The position numbers and the translations under genes are program-made. A stretch of 19,050 nt of DNA, taken from an uncultured Bacilli bacterium. GTDB lineage: Bacteria; Bacillota_I; Bacilli_A; RF39; UBA660. The stretch is taken from the NCBI GenBank assembly GCA_947623975.1, contig CANQHY010000010.1, positions 1-19,050 of the forward strand, in the 5' to 3' direction. Within the stretch, counting starts at the first letter, position 1; every line of letters starts with the position of its first letter. Below, piece by piece: positions 7,384-16,036 of this stretch. The notes below the pieces were generated by a model. That model saw only the letters and a list, made by a program, of their open reading frames with translations, was not told the origin of the DNA and made no database searches.

Positions 7384-7872
7384 TCAGAATAATTCAGCAA
7401 TTATGATTAAATAGTTTTGATTATCACTTGGATTACATGTAAATAAAGTTAAAGTGTTTTTATTCAAATTCCTTCTTATTACAATTTTACCATCCTTATC
7501 ATCAGTATAGATTCTTTTAATTACATATTTGTATTTTTTATTATCATAATCTATTGTTATTTCATCGTTTATTTCTAATTGTCCAAAATCTTTAAAATAA
7601 GCTAATCTGCCAACACCAGAATGAGCTCCTAATATTACATTTCCAAATTTATCTGTTGGTAGGTTAGATTCATTCATAATTGTAACGTTCTTGTTAACAT
7701 CATTGTTAATGCTATTTTTTTCATAAACAGCATTGTGAACATTTATTTTTTCGATATTCAAATACATTATTGGCAATTCTTCTTCAACAAGTTCAATTTT
7801 ATCTTCCAGAGTATTAAAAGAAGAAAGTAAAAGTAAAATAGCAAATACTGCTTTATTAAAAAGTTCCAACAT
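7384..7872 (-). CDS. Sortase (class D-like), paired with the upstream adhesin
   Basis: The protein has 162 residues. An N-terminal hydrophobic segment (about 7-19) anchors it, and the rest is the sortase beta-barrel: INVHNAVY, FGNVILGAHSG with catalytic His84, and NTLTLFTC with catalytic Cys146. The third conserved residue, an arginine normally soon after the cysteine, is not seen: the segment reads TCNPSDNQNYLIIIAEL. The ATG lies 17 bp inside the end of the adhesin gene, so translation is coupled, and the adhesin is the obvious substrate. It presumably joins the adhesin's sorting motif to the wall or to another pilin-like subunit. Sortase identity is secure; the class is tentative. Confidence 0.88.
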   Translation of the reverse strand: MLELFNKAVFAILLLLSSFNTLEDKIELVEEELPIMYLNIEKINVHNAVYEKNSINNDVNKNVTIMNESNLPTDKFGNVILGAHSGVGRLAYFKDFGQLEINDEITIDYDNKKYKYVIKRIYTDDKDGKIVIRRNLNKNTLTLFTCNPSDNQNYLIIIAELF

Positions 7873-9313
7873 AATTTAACACTTTCGCTGCTAATATAAC
7901 AAACAATGACAATAGACCCTTTCCAATATGAGTATCTGGAACGTCTATTTCTAAATCATTTAGAACAATTTCTATGACATCTTCTGTATTTTCATCTATT
8001 TTTAATTCAAAATCATCTACTTTTTCGTAATTGGAAGTACTAGTAATTTGCCTAATTAAATAAGTTCCGTACGGAAGCATAGTCTCAATAATACCATCAT
8101 TATCAGTAGTACCAATATAAACTAATTTATTATTTCTATCATATATTTCAAAAGTAACACCAATTTCTTTTTTCATTGTTCCATCTTCGTATTCTTCTTG
8201 GGTTCCATAGTATTTTATTAGTCTAACTAGTCTTTCTACTACTTTGTTTTTAAGGTAAATAACAATCTCTAGATTATCTTCATCTATATTAATTGTATAC
8301 TCTTCTTTATCTAAAAGATAACCAACTCCAGGTTTTTCTTCTTTTACTTTATATTTACCATAAGCAAGATTGGAAATAATTCCTGTATTATCATCATTAA
8401 TTGTAATTTTACCAACCAAGTTATCTTTATCGTCAAAGACATTATAAATGGCACCAACTAAACTAGCATCACCCTGTGGTACTTTAGATTCTGTATCACT
8501 GTCTATTTTAATAATTTTAATACTACCAGATTTTACTTTAACTTTTATTTTATATTCAATCGGATCAAAATCTCCTCTTTCAATAACTTTTTGACTAGAA
8601 GCATTATAGAAAAATTCTGAATCTTTTTTTATAACTCCTTCCTTAATTAAAGTTATTTCACCATCGCTATCTTTTGAATTTACAATAAGTTTATTTCCAC
8701 TTAGATAAGCATCAATAGTTGAATCTTTTATCTTAAATTCACTTAAAACAAGATTCGAATCTTCTATTTCTAAAGTACTATTAACACTCATCGTTATATT
8801 TTCATTTATATTTGGTAGCTTATAATGGTTATTAACCAAATCTTCTAATTCCTTAAGTTCTTTTTCATAAGGTTTTATCACGTTTCGATCGTAAACATTA
8901 TCTATCCACTCAAAAACATGATTAGGATCCACTGTTCGCCATATTGCAATTTGTGTTATGTTAATCCATTTGTTTTCTGTATGATTTTTATATCCATAAC
9001 CATAATATGATAATAGTTTTAGTCTATCCCAAATTTCTTTTGAGATACCTATTTTACTATCATAATCCCTATATCCTGTATATGGAGTTTTTTCAATTAA
9101 ATCAGTAAATGGTTCAATACAATAAGCCATATTTTGTGTATCAGTATTTCTTATGGCATAAGCATAATAGAAATAATAGTAAATATCATCATGTTTTAAA
9201 TTAGCTATATCGTCTAATTTTTCAAAAATTGAAAAACTTGCTTCTGTTGCATAGACATTATCAGTAAAAATTAAAAATGCACATAAAATTATTATTAGTA
9301 TATATTTTTTCAT
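7856..9313 (-). CDS. Thioester-domain surface adhesin with Cna-B repeats and sorting signal
   Basis: The protein has 485 residues, starting at 9313 with a strong AGAAGGAGAT site. A signal peptide spans about 1-22. The thioester domain (about 40-170) shows the reactive pair: Cys65 in AYCIEP and Gln121 in NITQIAIW, with LSYYGYGY between. Thioester domains form an internal Cys-Gln bond and attach covalently to host proteins. Two Cna-B/SpaA-type domains follow at about 262-352 and 360-452, with the LVGAIYNVFD and YKVKEEKPGVGYL patterns of self-generated isopeptide bonds. The C-terminus has a non-canonical sorting signal (VPDTH), a hydrophobic segment and almost no positive tail. The sortase gene overlaps it by 17 bp. 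Upstream, 53 bp away, lies the end of the split amidase gene. Confidence 0.93.
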   Translation of the reverse strand: MKKYILIIILCAFLIFTDNVYATEASFSIFEKLDDIANLKHDDIYYYFYYAYAIRNTDTQNMAYCIEPFTDLIEKTPYTGYRDYDSKIGISKEIWDRLKLLSYYGYGYKNHTENKWINITQIAIWRTVDPNHVFEWIDNVYDRNVIKPYEKELKELEDLVNNHYKLPNINENITMSVNSTLEIEDSNLVLSEFKIKDSTIDAYLSGNKLIVNSKDSDGEITLIKEGVIKKDSEFFYNASSQKVIERGDFDPIEYKIKVKVKSGSIKIIKIDSDTESKVPQGDASLVGAIYNVFDDKDNLVGKITINDDNTGIISNLAYGKYKVKEEKPGVGYLLDKEEYTINIDEDNLEIVIYLKNKVVERLVRLIKYYGTQEEYEDGTMKKEIGVTFEIYDRNNKLVYIGTTDNDGIIETMLPYGTYLIRQITSTSNYEKVDDFELKIDENTEDVIEIVLNDLEIDVPDTHIGKGLLSLFVILAAKVLNYVGTF

Positions 9314-9366
9314 TTATCTCCTTCTACCATCACTAATAATATCTTTACACATAAAATAAAAAATTC

Positions 9367-9903
9367 CTAACTAGAATAAAAATAATTTATTACCCCTTTA
9401 GTAATAGACTTAGCCAAAAGCCTCTGGTAAGCCTCATCTTGTAATTTTTTTCTTTCATTATAATTAGAAAGGAAGCCACACTCAATCAAAACGCCCTTTG
9501 TCTTTGCATACTTATACATGTATAAATCTGTTGTTCTAATAGTCCTTGTAGTACCAACGTCTTCTTTTAGACTTTCCATTATTTTATCTGCTAAAACTTT
9601 ATTTTCGGAATTTGTATTGTTGTATAAAACCTCTGCACCACTCCAATAACCATCATTATACCAGTTAATATGAATTGACAAATAAAGATCTGTTTTCAAT
9701 TTATTTTCGTCAATTAGTTTTATTCTTCGGTACAAATCTCCTCTTTTCTTTCTAGCATCATATTTACTCGATAAATCAATATCATCTTCACGAGTTAGAA
9801 ATACGACAGCTCCCATTAAAGATAGTTCTTCCTCCAATTTTTTTGAAATACTTAAGTTAATATCTTTCTCATAAATAGAACCGTATACAACTCCAGGATC
9901 GCG
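9367..9903 (-). pseudogene. cwlD-like: CwlD-like amidase, 3' portion (178 codons), separated from its start by the 7.5-kb element
   Basis: This is the main part of an Amidase_3 peptidoglycan amidase, which cleaves the bond between N-acetylmuramate and L-alanine. Reading from 9903, the order is RDPGVVYGSIYEKDINL (zinc-binding glutamate), GAVVFLTREDD, SIHIN (zinc-binding histidine) and GVLIECGFLSN (catalytic glutamate). It follows B. subtilis CwlD closely in pattern. The frame continues upstream through the att core as far as a stop at 9937-9939, but has no start codon there and lacks the signal peptide and first strand. These are found at 17422-17553; joined, the parts give 222 residues in frame. 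An internal ATG at 9837 would lack the first zinc ligand. It is therefore silent unless the element excises. It lies 53 bp before the adhesin gene. Confidence 0.93.
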
Positions 9904-9935
9904 TCCTCCATGTGCAAGATACTGATAAACCCAAA
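9904..9935. other. attL-like recombination site
   Basis: The plus-strand core TCCTCCATGT (9904-9913) is identical to 17422-17431. On the element side an arm follows at 9922-9935; read on the minus strand it is TTTGGGTTTATCAG. This arm is an inverted match (12 of 14) to the arm of the other site. The symmetry axis of the reconstructed attP falls on the core dinucleotide CA (minus strand; bases 9911-9912). Confidence 0.85.
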
Positions 9936-9939
9936 TTTA

Positions 9940-10158
9940 TTTAATTTCAATTTTTCTTGTTTGAACAGAAAATATGTTTGATCAATCAAATAACAAGTAT
10001 ATCTAGATAATTCATAATCATCTTGTTTTCTCTGTGCATTTGAACCTATGCTAACCATTTTGAATATTCAAGGGCTTGCCTTAGTTCTCTAGCATACCAA
10101 TATATTAATTAATATGTTTTATACTTTCAAAATTAGTTTCCTTATACTCTTTTTTTAT
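9940..10158 (-). pseudogene. dinD: dinD remnant (internally deleted, multiple frame breaks)
   Basis: Three pieces of one DinD-like protein occur in order but in different frames. Bases about 10158-10112 give KETNFESIKHIN, then a stop. Bases 10105-10049 give IYWYARELRQALEYSKW. Bases 10058 to about 9940 give MVSIGSNAQRKQDDYELSRY, CYLI and QTYF. In intact DinD proteins these blocks are separated by about 30 and 14 further residues, so two internal deletions are evident. The first junction lies at AAAATGG, encoding both SKW and KMV, which suggests a microhomology-mediated deletion. DinD is an SOS-linked protein found on phages and islands. The remnant lies between the recombinase gene and the att core, so it is part of the element. 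Family assignment is from remembered motifs. Confidence 0.72.
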
Positions 10159-10188
10159 GTGGAAAAAGTCCAAAATCATCATCTTTTA

Positions 10189-11781
10189 TTAAAGCTCAAA
10201 ATTCCATTCTATTTCTATATCTCTTATTTTTGTTTCCTTATTAAGAACTCCAATATAAACCTTATCAATAAACTCATCTACTATCAATCTATTTAACTTA
10301 TCAATATGCTTATATTTTTTCAATATTTTATCTATATTGTTAACATCTTCTTCCTGACAAGAATCTAATATTTCAATCTTATTATCTATTACATTTATTC
10401 TTTTTTGCATATTATCTATTTCTTTTAAATAATCATTAGACATACTATTAAACATGTCTTCTGTAATATTTCCTTTAATCTTATCCTCATAGATTTTTCT
10501 ATAGAATAATTTGTTATCCTCTATTTTTTTACTAAGATTATTTTTTTCCTCTTTCAATTTATTTACTATCACACCATTATTTTTATATTGTGTACTTTTC
10601 TTATTATAAAGTTCTTGTAAATAATTTTCATCGTAGTAATTATCTAATAAATTATTTATAGAATCTAACAATATTTTTTCTAAATCATCGACCTTTATAG
10701 AATTTTTGTTAGTACAAAAATGATATTTCTTATTACCTTTACACTGTAAATAAGCTCTTTTTTCTCCTTTACTACTATAGACATTTCTCATAAAAGCTTT
10801 ATTACAAACGCTACAAAAAACTCTTCCTGTAAAATAGTTTATTTGACCTCTATTTGTAACTTTATAATGTGTTCCTAAAATTTTTTGAACCCTATTCCAA
10901 GTTTTTATGTCGATAATTTTTTCATGAGTATTTTCTATTCGACACCAATCTTTTTCATCAACCTTCTTTTGTTTATGATTTTTATAACTTACATAAGTTG
11001 ATTTCCCTTGAACTAAATTGCCGATATAAACCTCGTTTTTTAATATTTGAGCAATTGTATCCGGTGTCCATCTCAGGTTTTTATAATTGCAGTTTGGGCA
11101 GACAAACTTACTCCCCTTTTCTTTTTTATAAACCGCTCTAGTTGGTATATTATTATTGTTCAAATATTCGCATATCTTGTGATAACCATAACCGTCAGCA
11201 TACATTTTAAAAATTTTTTTAACTACCTCGGCTGCTACGGGATCCACTACTAATTTATGACCGTCTTCACTTTTTTCATAGCCATACGAGGCAAAGCTTC
11301 CCATAAACAATCCGTCTTCTCTTTTATTTTTCAAAGATTTTCTAATATTCTGTGATAAGTCATCTAAATACCATTCGTTAATAAGTCCATTGATCTGTCT
11401 TGATTTTTTATTTGCTTCAATACTTGTATCGGCATTATCAATAATACTTATAAACCTAGTATTCCATTCGATAAACTTATCATGCAAATAATATTCGATA
11501 ACACTCATATCTCTTGAAAACCTTGATTGACTTTTACACAAAACTAAATTTATTTTTCCACTTTTACAATCTGTTATTAATCTTTCAAAATCAGGCCTAT
11601 AAGTTCCTGCTCCTGAAAAATCATCGTCAGTATAAATATCTACAACATTCCAACCGAATTGCTCTGCATATTTCAAGCACATACTCTTCTGGTTTATAAT
11701 ACTGTTACTATCATCATTTTTATTTACCTTATCTCTATCTTCATCTGACAACCTACAATATATTCCTACTTTTTCAATCAA
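10189..11781 (-). CDS. Large serine recombinase (integrase/excisionase of the element)
   Basis: The protein has 530 residues. It starts at a TTG (11781) 7 bases after GGAGG. The resolvase domain (about 3-150) begins VGIYCRLS with nucleophile Ser12 and Arg10; SQSRFSRD supplies Arg87 and Arg90. The recombinase domain (about 160-300) contains GYEKSEDGHKLVVDP, a CPNC pair (228, 231) and the ILKNEVYIGNLVQGK motif. A zinc ribbon has Cys323, Cys326, Cys347 and Cys356. A lysine/asparagine-rich coiled coil (about 390-480) precedes the C-terminus. All catalytic elements are intact, so it should be active. Such enzymes integrate between short attB and attP sites with a 2-bp crossover, which fits the sites at 9904 and 17422. 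Excision usually needs a directionality factor; no clear one is seen, though the 41-residue ORF upstream is a candidate. Confidence 0.95.
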   Translation of the reverse strand: MIEKVGIYCRLSDEDRDKVNKNDDSNSIINQKSMCLKYAEQFGWNVVDIYTDDDFSGAGTYRPDFERLITDCKSGKINLVLCKSQSRFSRDMSVIEYYLHDKFIEWNTRFISIIDNADTSIEANKKSRQINGLINEWYLDDLSQNIRKSLKNKREDGLFMGSFASYGYEKSEDGHKLVVDPVAAEVVKKIFKMYADGYGYHKICEYLNNNNIPTRAVYKKEKGSKFVCPNCNYKNLRWTPDTIAQILKNEVYIGNLVQGKSTYVSYKNHKQKKVDEKDWCRIENTHEKIIDIKTWNRVQKILGTHYKVTNRGQINYFTGRVFCSVCNKAFMRNVYSSKGEKRAYLQCKGNKKYHFCTNKNSIKVDDLEKILLDSINNLLDNYYDENYLQELYNKKSTQYKNNGVIVNKLKEEKNNLSKKIEDNKLFYRKIYEDKIKGNITEDMFNSMSNDYLKEIDNMQKRINVIDNKIEILDSCQEEDVNNIDKILKKYKHIDKLNRLIVDEFIDKVYIGVLNKETKIRDIEIEWNFEL

Positions 11782-11800
11782 AAAAATTCCTCCAATATAC

Positions 11801-11926
11801 TTATATAGCTTCTTCTAAACTCATAATTAAATTTAATAATTTAATATTAAAAAATTTTTTTAAGTCATCTTCTGAGAACTTTTTATTTACATTAAATTTA
11901 CAAGTTACATTATATATAGTAGTCAT
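11801..11926 (-). CDS. 41-residue protein upstream of the recombinase
   Basis: A short ORF runs from ATG 11926 to TAA 11801 (MTTIYNVTCKFNVNKKFSEDD at the start, LNLIMSLEEAI at the end), 19 bp before the recombinase start and in the same direction. The pattern of a beta strand, basic turn, acidic-amphipathic helix and final helix looks like a folded small protein. I recall similar short ORFs preceding recombinases of this type in gut Bacillota. Its ribosome binding site is weak. It could be a recombination directionality factor or a regulator of the recombinase, but this is inference from position only. Confidence 0.6.
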   Translation of the reverse strand: MTTIYNVTCKFNVNKKFSEDDLKKFFNIKLLNLIMSLEEAI

Positions 11927-12017
11927 TTTTTGTCACTTTTCTTTCTAATTTTTTGTTTTTCCATCAATAGATAATATTCCTGTAAAAATAATATAATAAC
12001 TAATTTTTAAAAACTAA

Positions 12018-12056
12018 TTAAAAAAAAGCAACAATACCATTTTTGGCATGTTGCTT
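12018..12056 (-). terminator. Intrinsic terminator of the MMPL-fusion gene
   Basis: On the minus strand, AAGCAACA pairs with TGTTGCTT around an internal loop and a short inner stem (CCA/TGG), followed by a run of eight T residues. It starts immediately after the MMPL stop codon. Confidence 0.85.
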
Positions 12057-12062
12057 AAGTTT

Positions 12063-15000
12063 TTAACTAAATAAATTTTTTACTCTATCCCAAAACGATA
12101 AACTATCTTTTTCTTTTTCTATACTTACAATTTCTTTTGGAGCTTTCATCGAATCGATTACTAAAACAAATTTCGTCTCACCATTTTCTAAATTACTATT
12201 ATTAGTCGTAAATGATTTATAGTTTTCACTAAGTTCGGTTAATGCTTGCATTCTATTAGTAATAGCTTTAACTTTACTATTAACCATATTAGAAACTTTG
12301 TTAATACCATTTTTATTAAATGTAGAAATACCTGCAGATAATTGATTTATTCCATCATCTAACTGAGATATACCAGAATATAAGCTGTTTAGGGAATCTG
12401 TAATTGTCCCAATAGCAGACTTTTTTACTAAATTAGCCACTTCTAAAGCAAGACTTTCAGATACACTATACGCCGTCTGTTCAGCTACCTCTTCACTTAA
12501 AGTCATTGCAACCTGTTTAGAAACTTTTTCAGCAACAGAATTTGTTGTTTTTAATACAGTATTAGTTATTTGCTCTGTTATACTCTTTTGAAACGCTTGA
12601 ACTGTATTAAAATCAAAGTTTACTGCTAAAGCACTACAAGCAGCTTCATTTTTCTCTAGGCATCCGCCATAATAAGCAAAGTTTTCGTCTCCACCTAAAT
12701 ATGTTTTCATAATATTAATTACAGATTCTTTTACATAACCTTCTATTTCGGCATTATTAGATGATGATAGGCTTTCTTTTACTTCATTCCAAGTTTTCTC
12801 AGCAATGGCATTTTTGTATTCCGGAGTAAATGTTTGCTTAATAGCAATTACTGCTTCATCTTTTATAGCGTTTATTTGCTCTACAGTTAAAGCATTACTA
12901 TCATCTTCTTTTAAACTATTTATCGAAGAAGATAAACCATCTTTTAATTTAGAACTACCATCTGATACTTGTTTAGCAGCAGAATCGATTTTATTCATAT
13001 TATCCTGTAAAGAGTTAACTTGACCATAGATAGAATCCATTTTTGTAAATATTTCCAAATCACTATTTTCTACTAATTTCGGAGTAACAACGCTATAAAT
13101 ACTAGAAAGTTCAAATTTAGTAGTTTCATAATTAATTATAACAGTGTCCATATTCTTTAATTCGTCAAGCTTTAGACTCTCATACAATCCCGGTGTCGAA
13201 ATAGCAGCGATAATACTTTTAGTCCCATTAGAAACTACTTTACCATTAGTAACAGTGATGTTAGTGTTTTCCTCACTATCTAAGACAGTTCCTAAAGCAA
13301 TTACGAATGGTGTGTACAAAGTTTCATAATTTCCATTAATATAGACAGCATGACTATCAGTATTTGTATATTTTAAAGTAATAGTTACTTTACCATTTTT
13401 ACCTAACATTTCTTTAGGATTCATTTCCATATCATTTAATTTGTAAGTTATGTTAAGACTAACTGGTAATTTTTTATCTGTTGTTCCTTGGTAAAAAATA
13501 TCTTTACCTAACGCATTCCAAGTTATTTTTGATCCATCTTGCCTGAAAGTATTATCATTGTTTATATTCAAAATATTTTCAAGTTCTGTATAATCTTCTA
13601 ATTCATCCAATTTTGAAGAATTAATTAATTGTTCATTCACAAGTACATTTTTAACAGATCCATCTTGATTCAATTTTGTATAAACTGTCTCATTTTTAAT
13701 TAAAGCAAAAGCTGATAATGGATTTAATAATAGTAACAAGGCTAACGTTGAAACGGCTACTTTTTTAGTTACTTTTTTAAAATTTTCTTTCATATTTTTA
13801 TCTTTCCTTTCTTTTAAAGTAGTTTTAATTATTAACTTATCGAACAGCAATAAAATCGTTGGCAGAACTGCAATAACTACTAGCATACTTATTATTGCCC
13901 CTCTTGCTATTAAAGAACAAAGAGAACCAATCATTTCTATTTTTGAATAAATACCAACACCAAAGGTTGCTGCAAAAAAGCACATTCCACTAATGAATAT
14001 TGAAACACCACAATAGTTTAGTGTTTCTAGCATTGCTTTATTTTTTTCGATGTTCGTATTTCTCTTTTTTAAATATGTTGTCGTAAGTAATATAGCATAA
14101 TCAATAGTAGCTCCCAACTGTATTGTTCCAAGAACGATTGGTGCAATAAAAGGTAATGTCGTTCCACTAAAATATGAAAAACTCATATTCATAAAAATAG
14201 CAAACTCTATTGCGATAATAAGTAAAAATGGTAAACTTAATGATTTTAATACAAAGAATAAAATAATAAATATACAAATAATCGAAGCACTATTAACATT
14301 TTTAAAATCAATATCACAAATATTAACTAAATCTTTCATAAGAGGTCCTTCGCCAGCAACAATACCATTTTTGTCGTAACCTTTAACGATATTATTAATT
14401 GTTTCAATTTGGTTATTTAATTCATCTGTTGCTGTTTCATACGAAGAATTTAAAAGTATTAACTGATAATCTTTACTTTGAATTAAATTCAAGATATCGC
14501 CATTCAACATATTTGAGGTTATTCCCATTTCATTTAATTTAGATAGTGACAATACCCATTCTATACCACTTGTCTTTTCAATTTGTCTTATCATACTTGA
14601 TACATCATCATTTTTGATATTTTTATCTATTAACACAATTTCTGGGCTAACTATATTATAATTATCTTTTAAAATTTGATTTGTTTTAATACTTTCTAGT
14701 GTACTAGGAAGCGATCTATCTAACTTATAGTAGACGTCAACTTTAGAATAAGCTAGATAAGTTGGCACTAAAAGAATAATAAAAATAACAAAGATAGCAA
14801 TTTTATGTTTAATAATAAATTGATTAAGTTTTGTAAAATTAAAGGAAATTTTTTTATGTTTTGTTTTTTCAATAATATTATCAAAAATTAAAAGGAAACT
14901 TGGAAATAATGTCAACACACAAATTACTCCTAACAAAACTCCTTTAGCCATTACTATTCCTAAATCTTTACCAAGACTAAGCTGCATTGCACAGAGAACT

Positions 15001-15860
15001 AAAAATCCAGCAATAGTGGTTAAAGAACTACCGGTAACTGATGTGAAAGTTTCACAGATAGCTTCTTTCATAGCATCATTTTTATTTTCTAATTTTTCCT
15101 TTTTACTTTCATATGCGTGATACAAAAATATTGAAAAATCGGTAGTAACACCTAACTGTAAGATGGCTACTAAAGCTTTAGTAATATAGGAAATTTGACC
15201 TAAAAACACATTACTACCCAAATTGAAAATAATGGCAAAACCAATATTAGCTAAAAGAATTATTGGAACGGCATAAGAATCTAGTGATATTTCTAATACT
15301 AAAATACATAGAATAACTGCAATAACTACATACACAGCTACCTCTTTATTAGACAAATTCATAGTATCCAATACCATTGAACTCATACCGCCCTGTTTTA
15401 CAATATTATTTGAAATTTCTCTTATTTGTGAAACAGCATTCAATGTTTTTTCACTTGAAGTTGAATCCGAAAAAGTAATAATCAATAAATCACTATTTTC
15501 ATTGTGAACTTTTTCCACAATATCATTAGGTAACATTTCTATTGGAATCGTTGTTCCTATAATATCGTATATACTACCAACTTTATTTACACCTTCAACT
15601 TTTTTTATTTCATCTTCTAATTTTAATATATCTTTACTATCTAGATTATTCACTACAGCGATAGAATAAGATCCCATATTAAAATCGTTAGTTAATATAT
15701 TTTGTCCTTTTATAGTCTCAATATCTTCTGGTAAATAAACAAGTATATCATAATTAACCCTTGTCATTTTTATACCAACAATTGACAACATAAAAAGAAG
15801 ACAGGATAATATCAAAACTAATTTTTTATGATTACATACAAAATCAGCAATATGTTTCAT
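12063..15860 (-). CDS. RND/MMPL-family exporter fused to a YhgE/Pip-like extracellular domain
   Basis: The ATG at 15860 is chosen over one 12 bp upstream because GGAGG lies 5 bases before it; the protein has 1265 residues. Residues 1 to about 685 form two RND halves. Each has one helix, a large outer loop (about 45-170 and 380-510) and five further helices. Each half has an intramembrane Asp (GVTTDFSIFL, GATIDYAILL) as in proton-driven MMPL transporters. From Met690 the sequence looks like a second protein: KENFKKVTKK, a hydrophobic signal-like segment ending SAFA, strand-rich domains, then long helices with xxLxxG heptads (KLKDGL, GISQLDDGINQLSAGI) as in YhgE/Pip. In many Bacillota I would expect these as neighbouring genes. 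A divergent TetR gene probably regulates it. Substrate unknown; export of a lipid or surface molecule is inference. Confidence 0.9.
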   Translation of the reverse strand: MKHIADFVCNHKKLVLILSCLLFMLSIVGIKMTRVNYDILVYLPEDIETIKGQNILTNDFNMGSYSIAVVNNLDSKDILKLEDEIKKVEGVNKVGSIYDIIGTTIPIEMLPNDIVEKVHNENSDLLIITFSDSTSSEKTLNAVSQIREISNNIVKQGGMSSMVLDTMNLSNKEVAVYVVIAVILCILVLEISLDSYAVPIILLANIGFAIIFNLGSNVFLGQISYITKALVAILQLGVTTDFSIFLYHAYESKKEKLENKNDAMKEAICETFTSVTGSSLTTIAGFLVLCAMQLSLGKDLGIVMAKGVLLGVICVLTLFPSFLLIFDNIIEKTKHKKISFNFTKLNQFIIKHKIAIFVIFIILLVPTYLAYSKVDVYYKLDRSLPSTLESIKTNQILKDNYNIVSPEIVLIDKNIKNDDVSSMIRQIEKTSGIEWVLSLSKLNEMGITSNMLNGDILNLIQSKDYQLILLNSSYETATDELNNQIETINNIVKGYDKNGIVAGEGPLMKDLVNICDIDFKNVNSASIICIFIILFFVLKSLSLPFLLIIAIEFAIFMNMSFSYFSGTTLPFIAPIVLGTIQLGATIDYAILLTTTYLKKRNTNIEKNKAMLETLNYCGVSIFISGMCFFAATFGVGIYSKIEMIGSLCSLIARGAIISMLVVIAVLPTILLLFDKLIIKTTLKERKDKNMKENFKKVTKKVAVSTLALLLLLNPLSAFALIKNETVYTKLNQDGSVKNVLVNEQLINSSKLDELEDYTELENILNINNDNTFRQDGSKITWNALGKDIFYQGTTDKKLPVSLNITYKLNDMEMNPKEMLGKNGKVTITLKYTNTDSHAVYINGNYETLYTPFVIALGTVLDSEENTNITVTNGKVVSNGTKSIIAAISTPGLYESLKLDELKNMDTVIINYETTKFELSSIYSVVTPKLVENSDLEIFTKMDSIYGQVNSLQDNMNKIDSAAKQVSDGSSKLKDGLSSSINSLKEDDSNALTVEQINAIKDEAVIAIKQTFTPEYKNAIAEKTWNEVKESLSSSNNAEIEGYVKESVINIMKTYLGGDENFAYYGGCLEKNEAACSALAVNFDFNTVQAFQKSITEQITNTVLKTTNSVAEKVSKQVAMTLSEEVAEQTAYSVSESLALEVANLVKKSAIGTITDSLNSLYSGISQLDDGINQLSAGISTFNKNGINKVSNMVNSKVKAITNRMQALTELSENYKSFTTNNSNLENGETKFVLVIDSMKAPKEIVSIEKEKDSLSFWDRVKNLFS
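13793..13811 (-). promoter_or_regulatory. Internal ribosome binding site at the exporter-YhgE fusion joint
   Basis: Just before the in-frame ATG at 13793 the minus strand has GAAAGGAAAG, about 8 bases from the start. With the signal-peptide-like sequence after it, this suggests the YhgE-like part was, or still is, translated separately. Confidence 0.5.
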
Positions 15861-15941
15861 AACAACCTCCATTCGTTATGTATTCTATGATTAATTTTTT
15901 ATTAAATCCACTAACATATTTTGCTTTTTGTATGATATCCA

Positions 15942-15959
15942 ACATTTTTTTATAAATGT
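15942..15959. promoter_or_regulatory. Candidate TetR operator in the divergent region
   Basis: An inverted repeat ACATTT, 6 bases, AAATGT lies between the divergent tetR and MMPL genes. A further half-site AAATGTA (16010-16016) overlaps the tetR -10. TetR proteins usually bind such dyads, but in DNA this AT-rich the match could be chance. Confidence 0.35.
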
Positions 15960-15991
15960 ACCAATAAATAAGCAACATAAGTATTGTTATA

Positions 15992-16020
15992 TTTACTTTT
16001 TAAATACACAAATGTATAAT
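15992..16020 (+). promoter_or_regulatory. Sigma-A promoter of the tetR gene
   Basis: TTTACT (15992-15997) and a perfect TATAAT (16015-16020) are separated by 17 bp. Transcription should start near 16027, which rules out the most upstream possible start codon of tetR. Confidence 0.7.
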
Positions 16021-16036
16021 TATCTTGGTGATTACA

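Noticed and set aside
9367..9837. The amidase C-terminal part as a complete 156-residue gene starting at an internal ATG
   Set aside because: It would lack the GHGG histidine and the zinc-binding glutamate of EKDINL, and the missing start of the gene is found at 17553.
9852..10058. A 68-codon minus-strand ORF starting MVSIGSNAQ as a separate small gene
   Set aside because: Its first half is the middle of DinD and its second half is amidase DNA read out of frame, so it is a chance ORF crossing the att junction.
10098..10118. Palindromic ATATTAATTAATAT as an operator or terminator
   Set aside because: Pure AT palindromes are expected by chance here; no T tract follows, and it lies inside the dinD remnant.
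10114..10296. Plus-strand ORF of 60 residues
   Set aside because: It is a hydrophobic, low-complexity translation of the reverse strand of the recombinase end and the dinD remnant, with no ribosome binding site.
12805..13329. Plus-strand ORFs inside the exporter fusion gene
   Set aside because: They are antisense reflections of a strong coding frame, without ribosome binding sites or recognisable domains.
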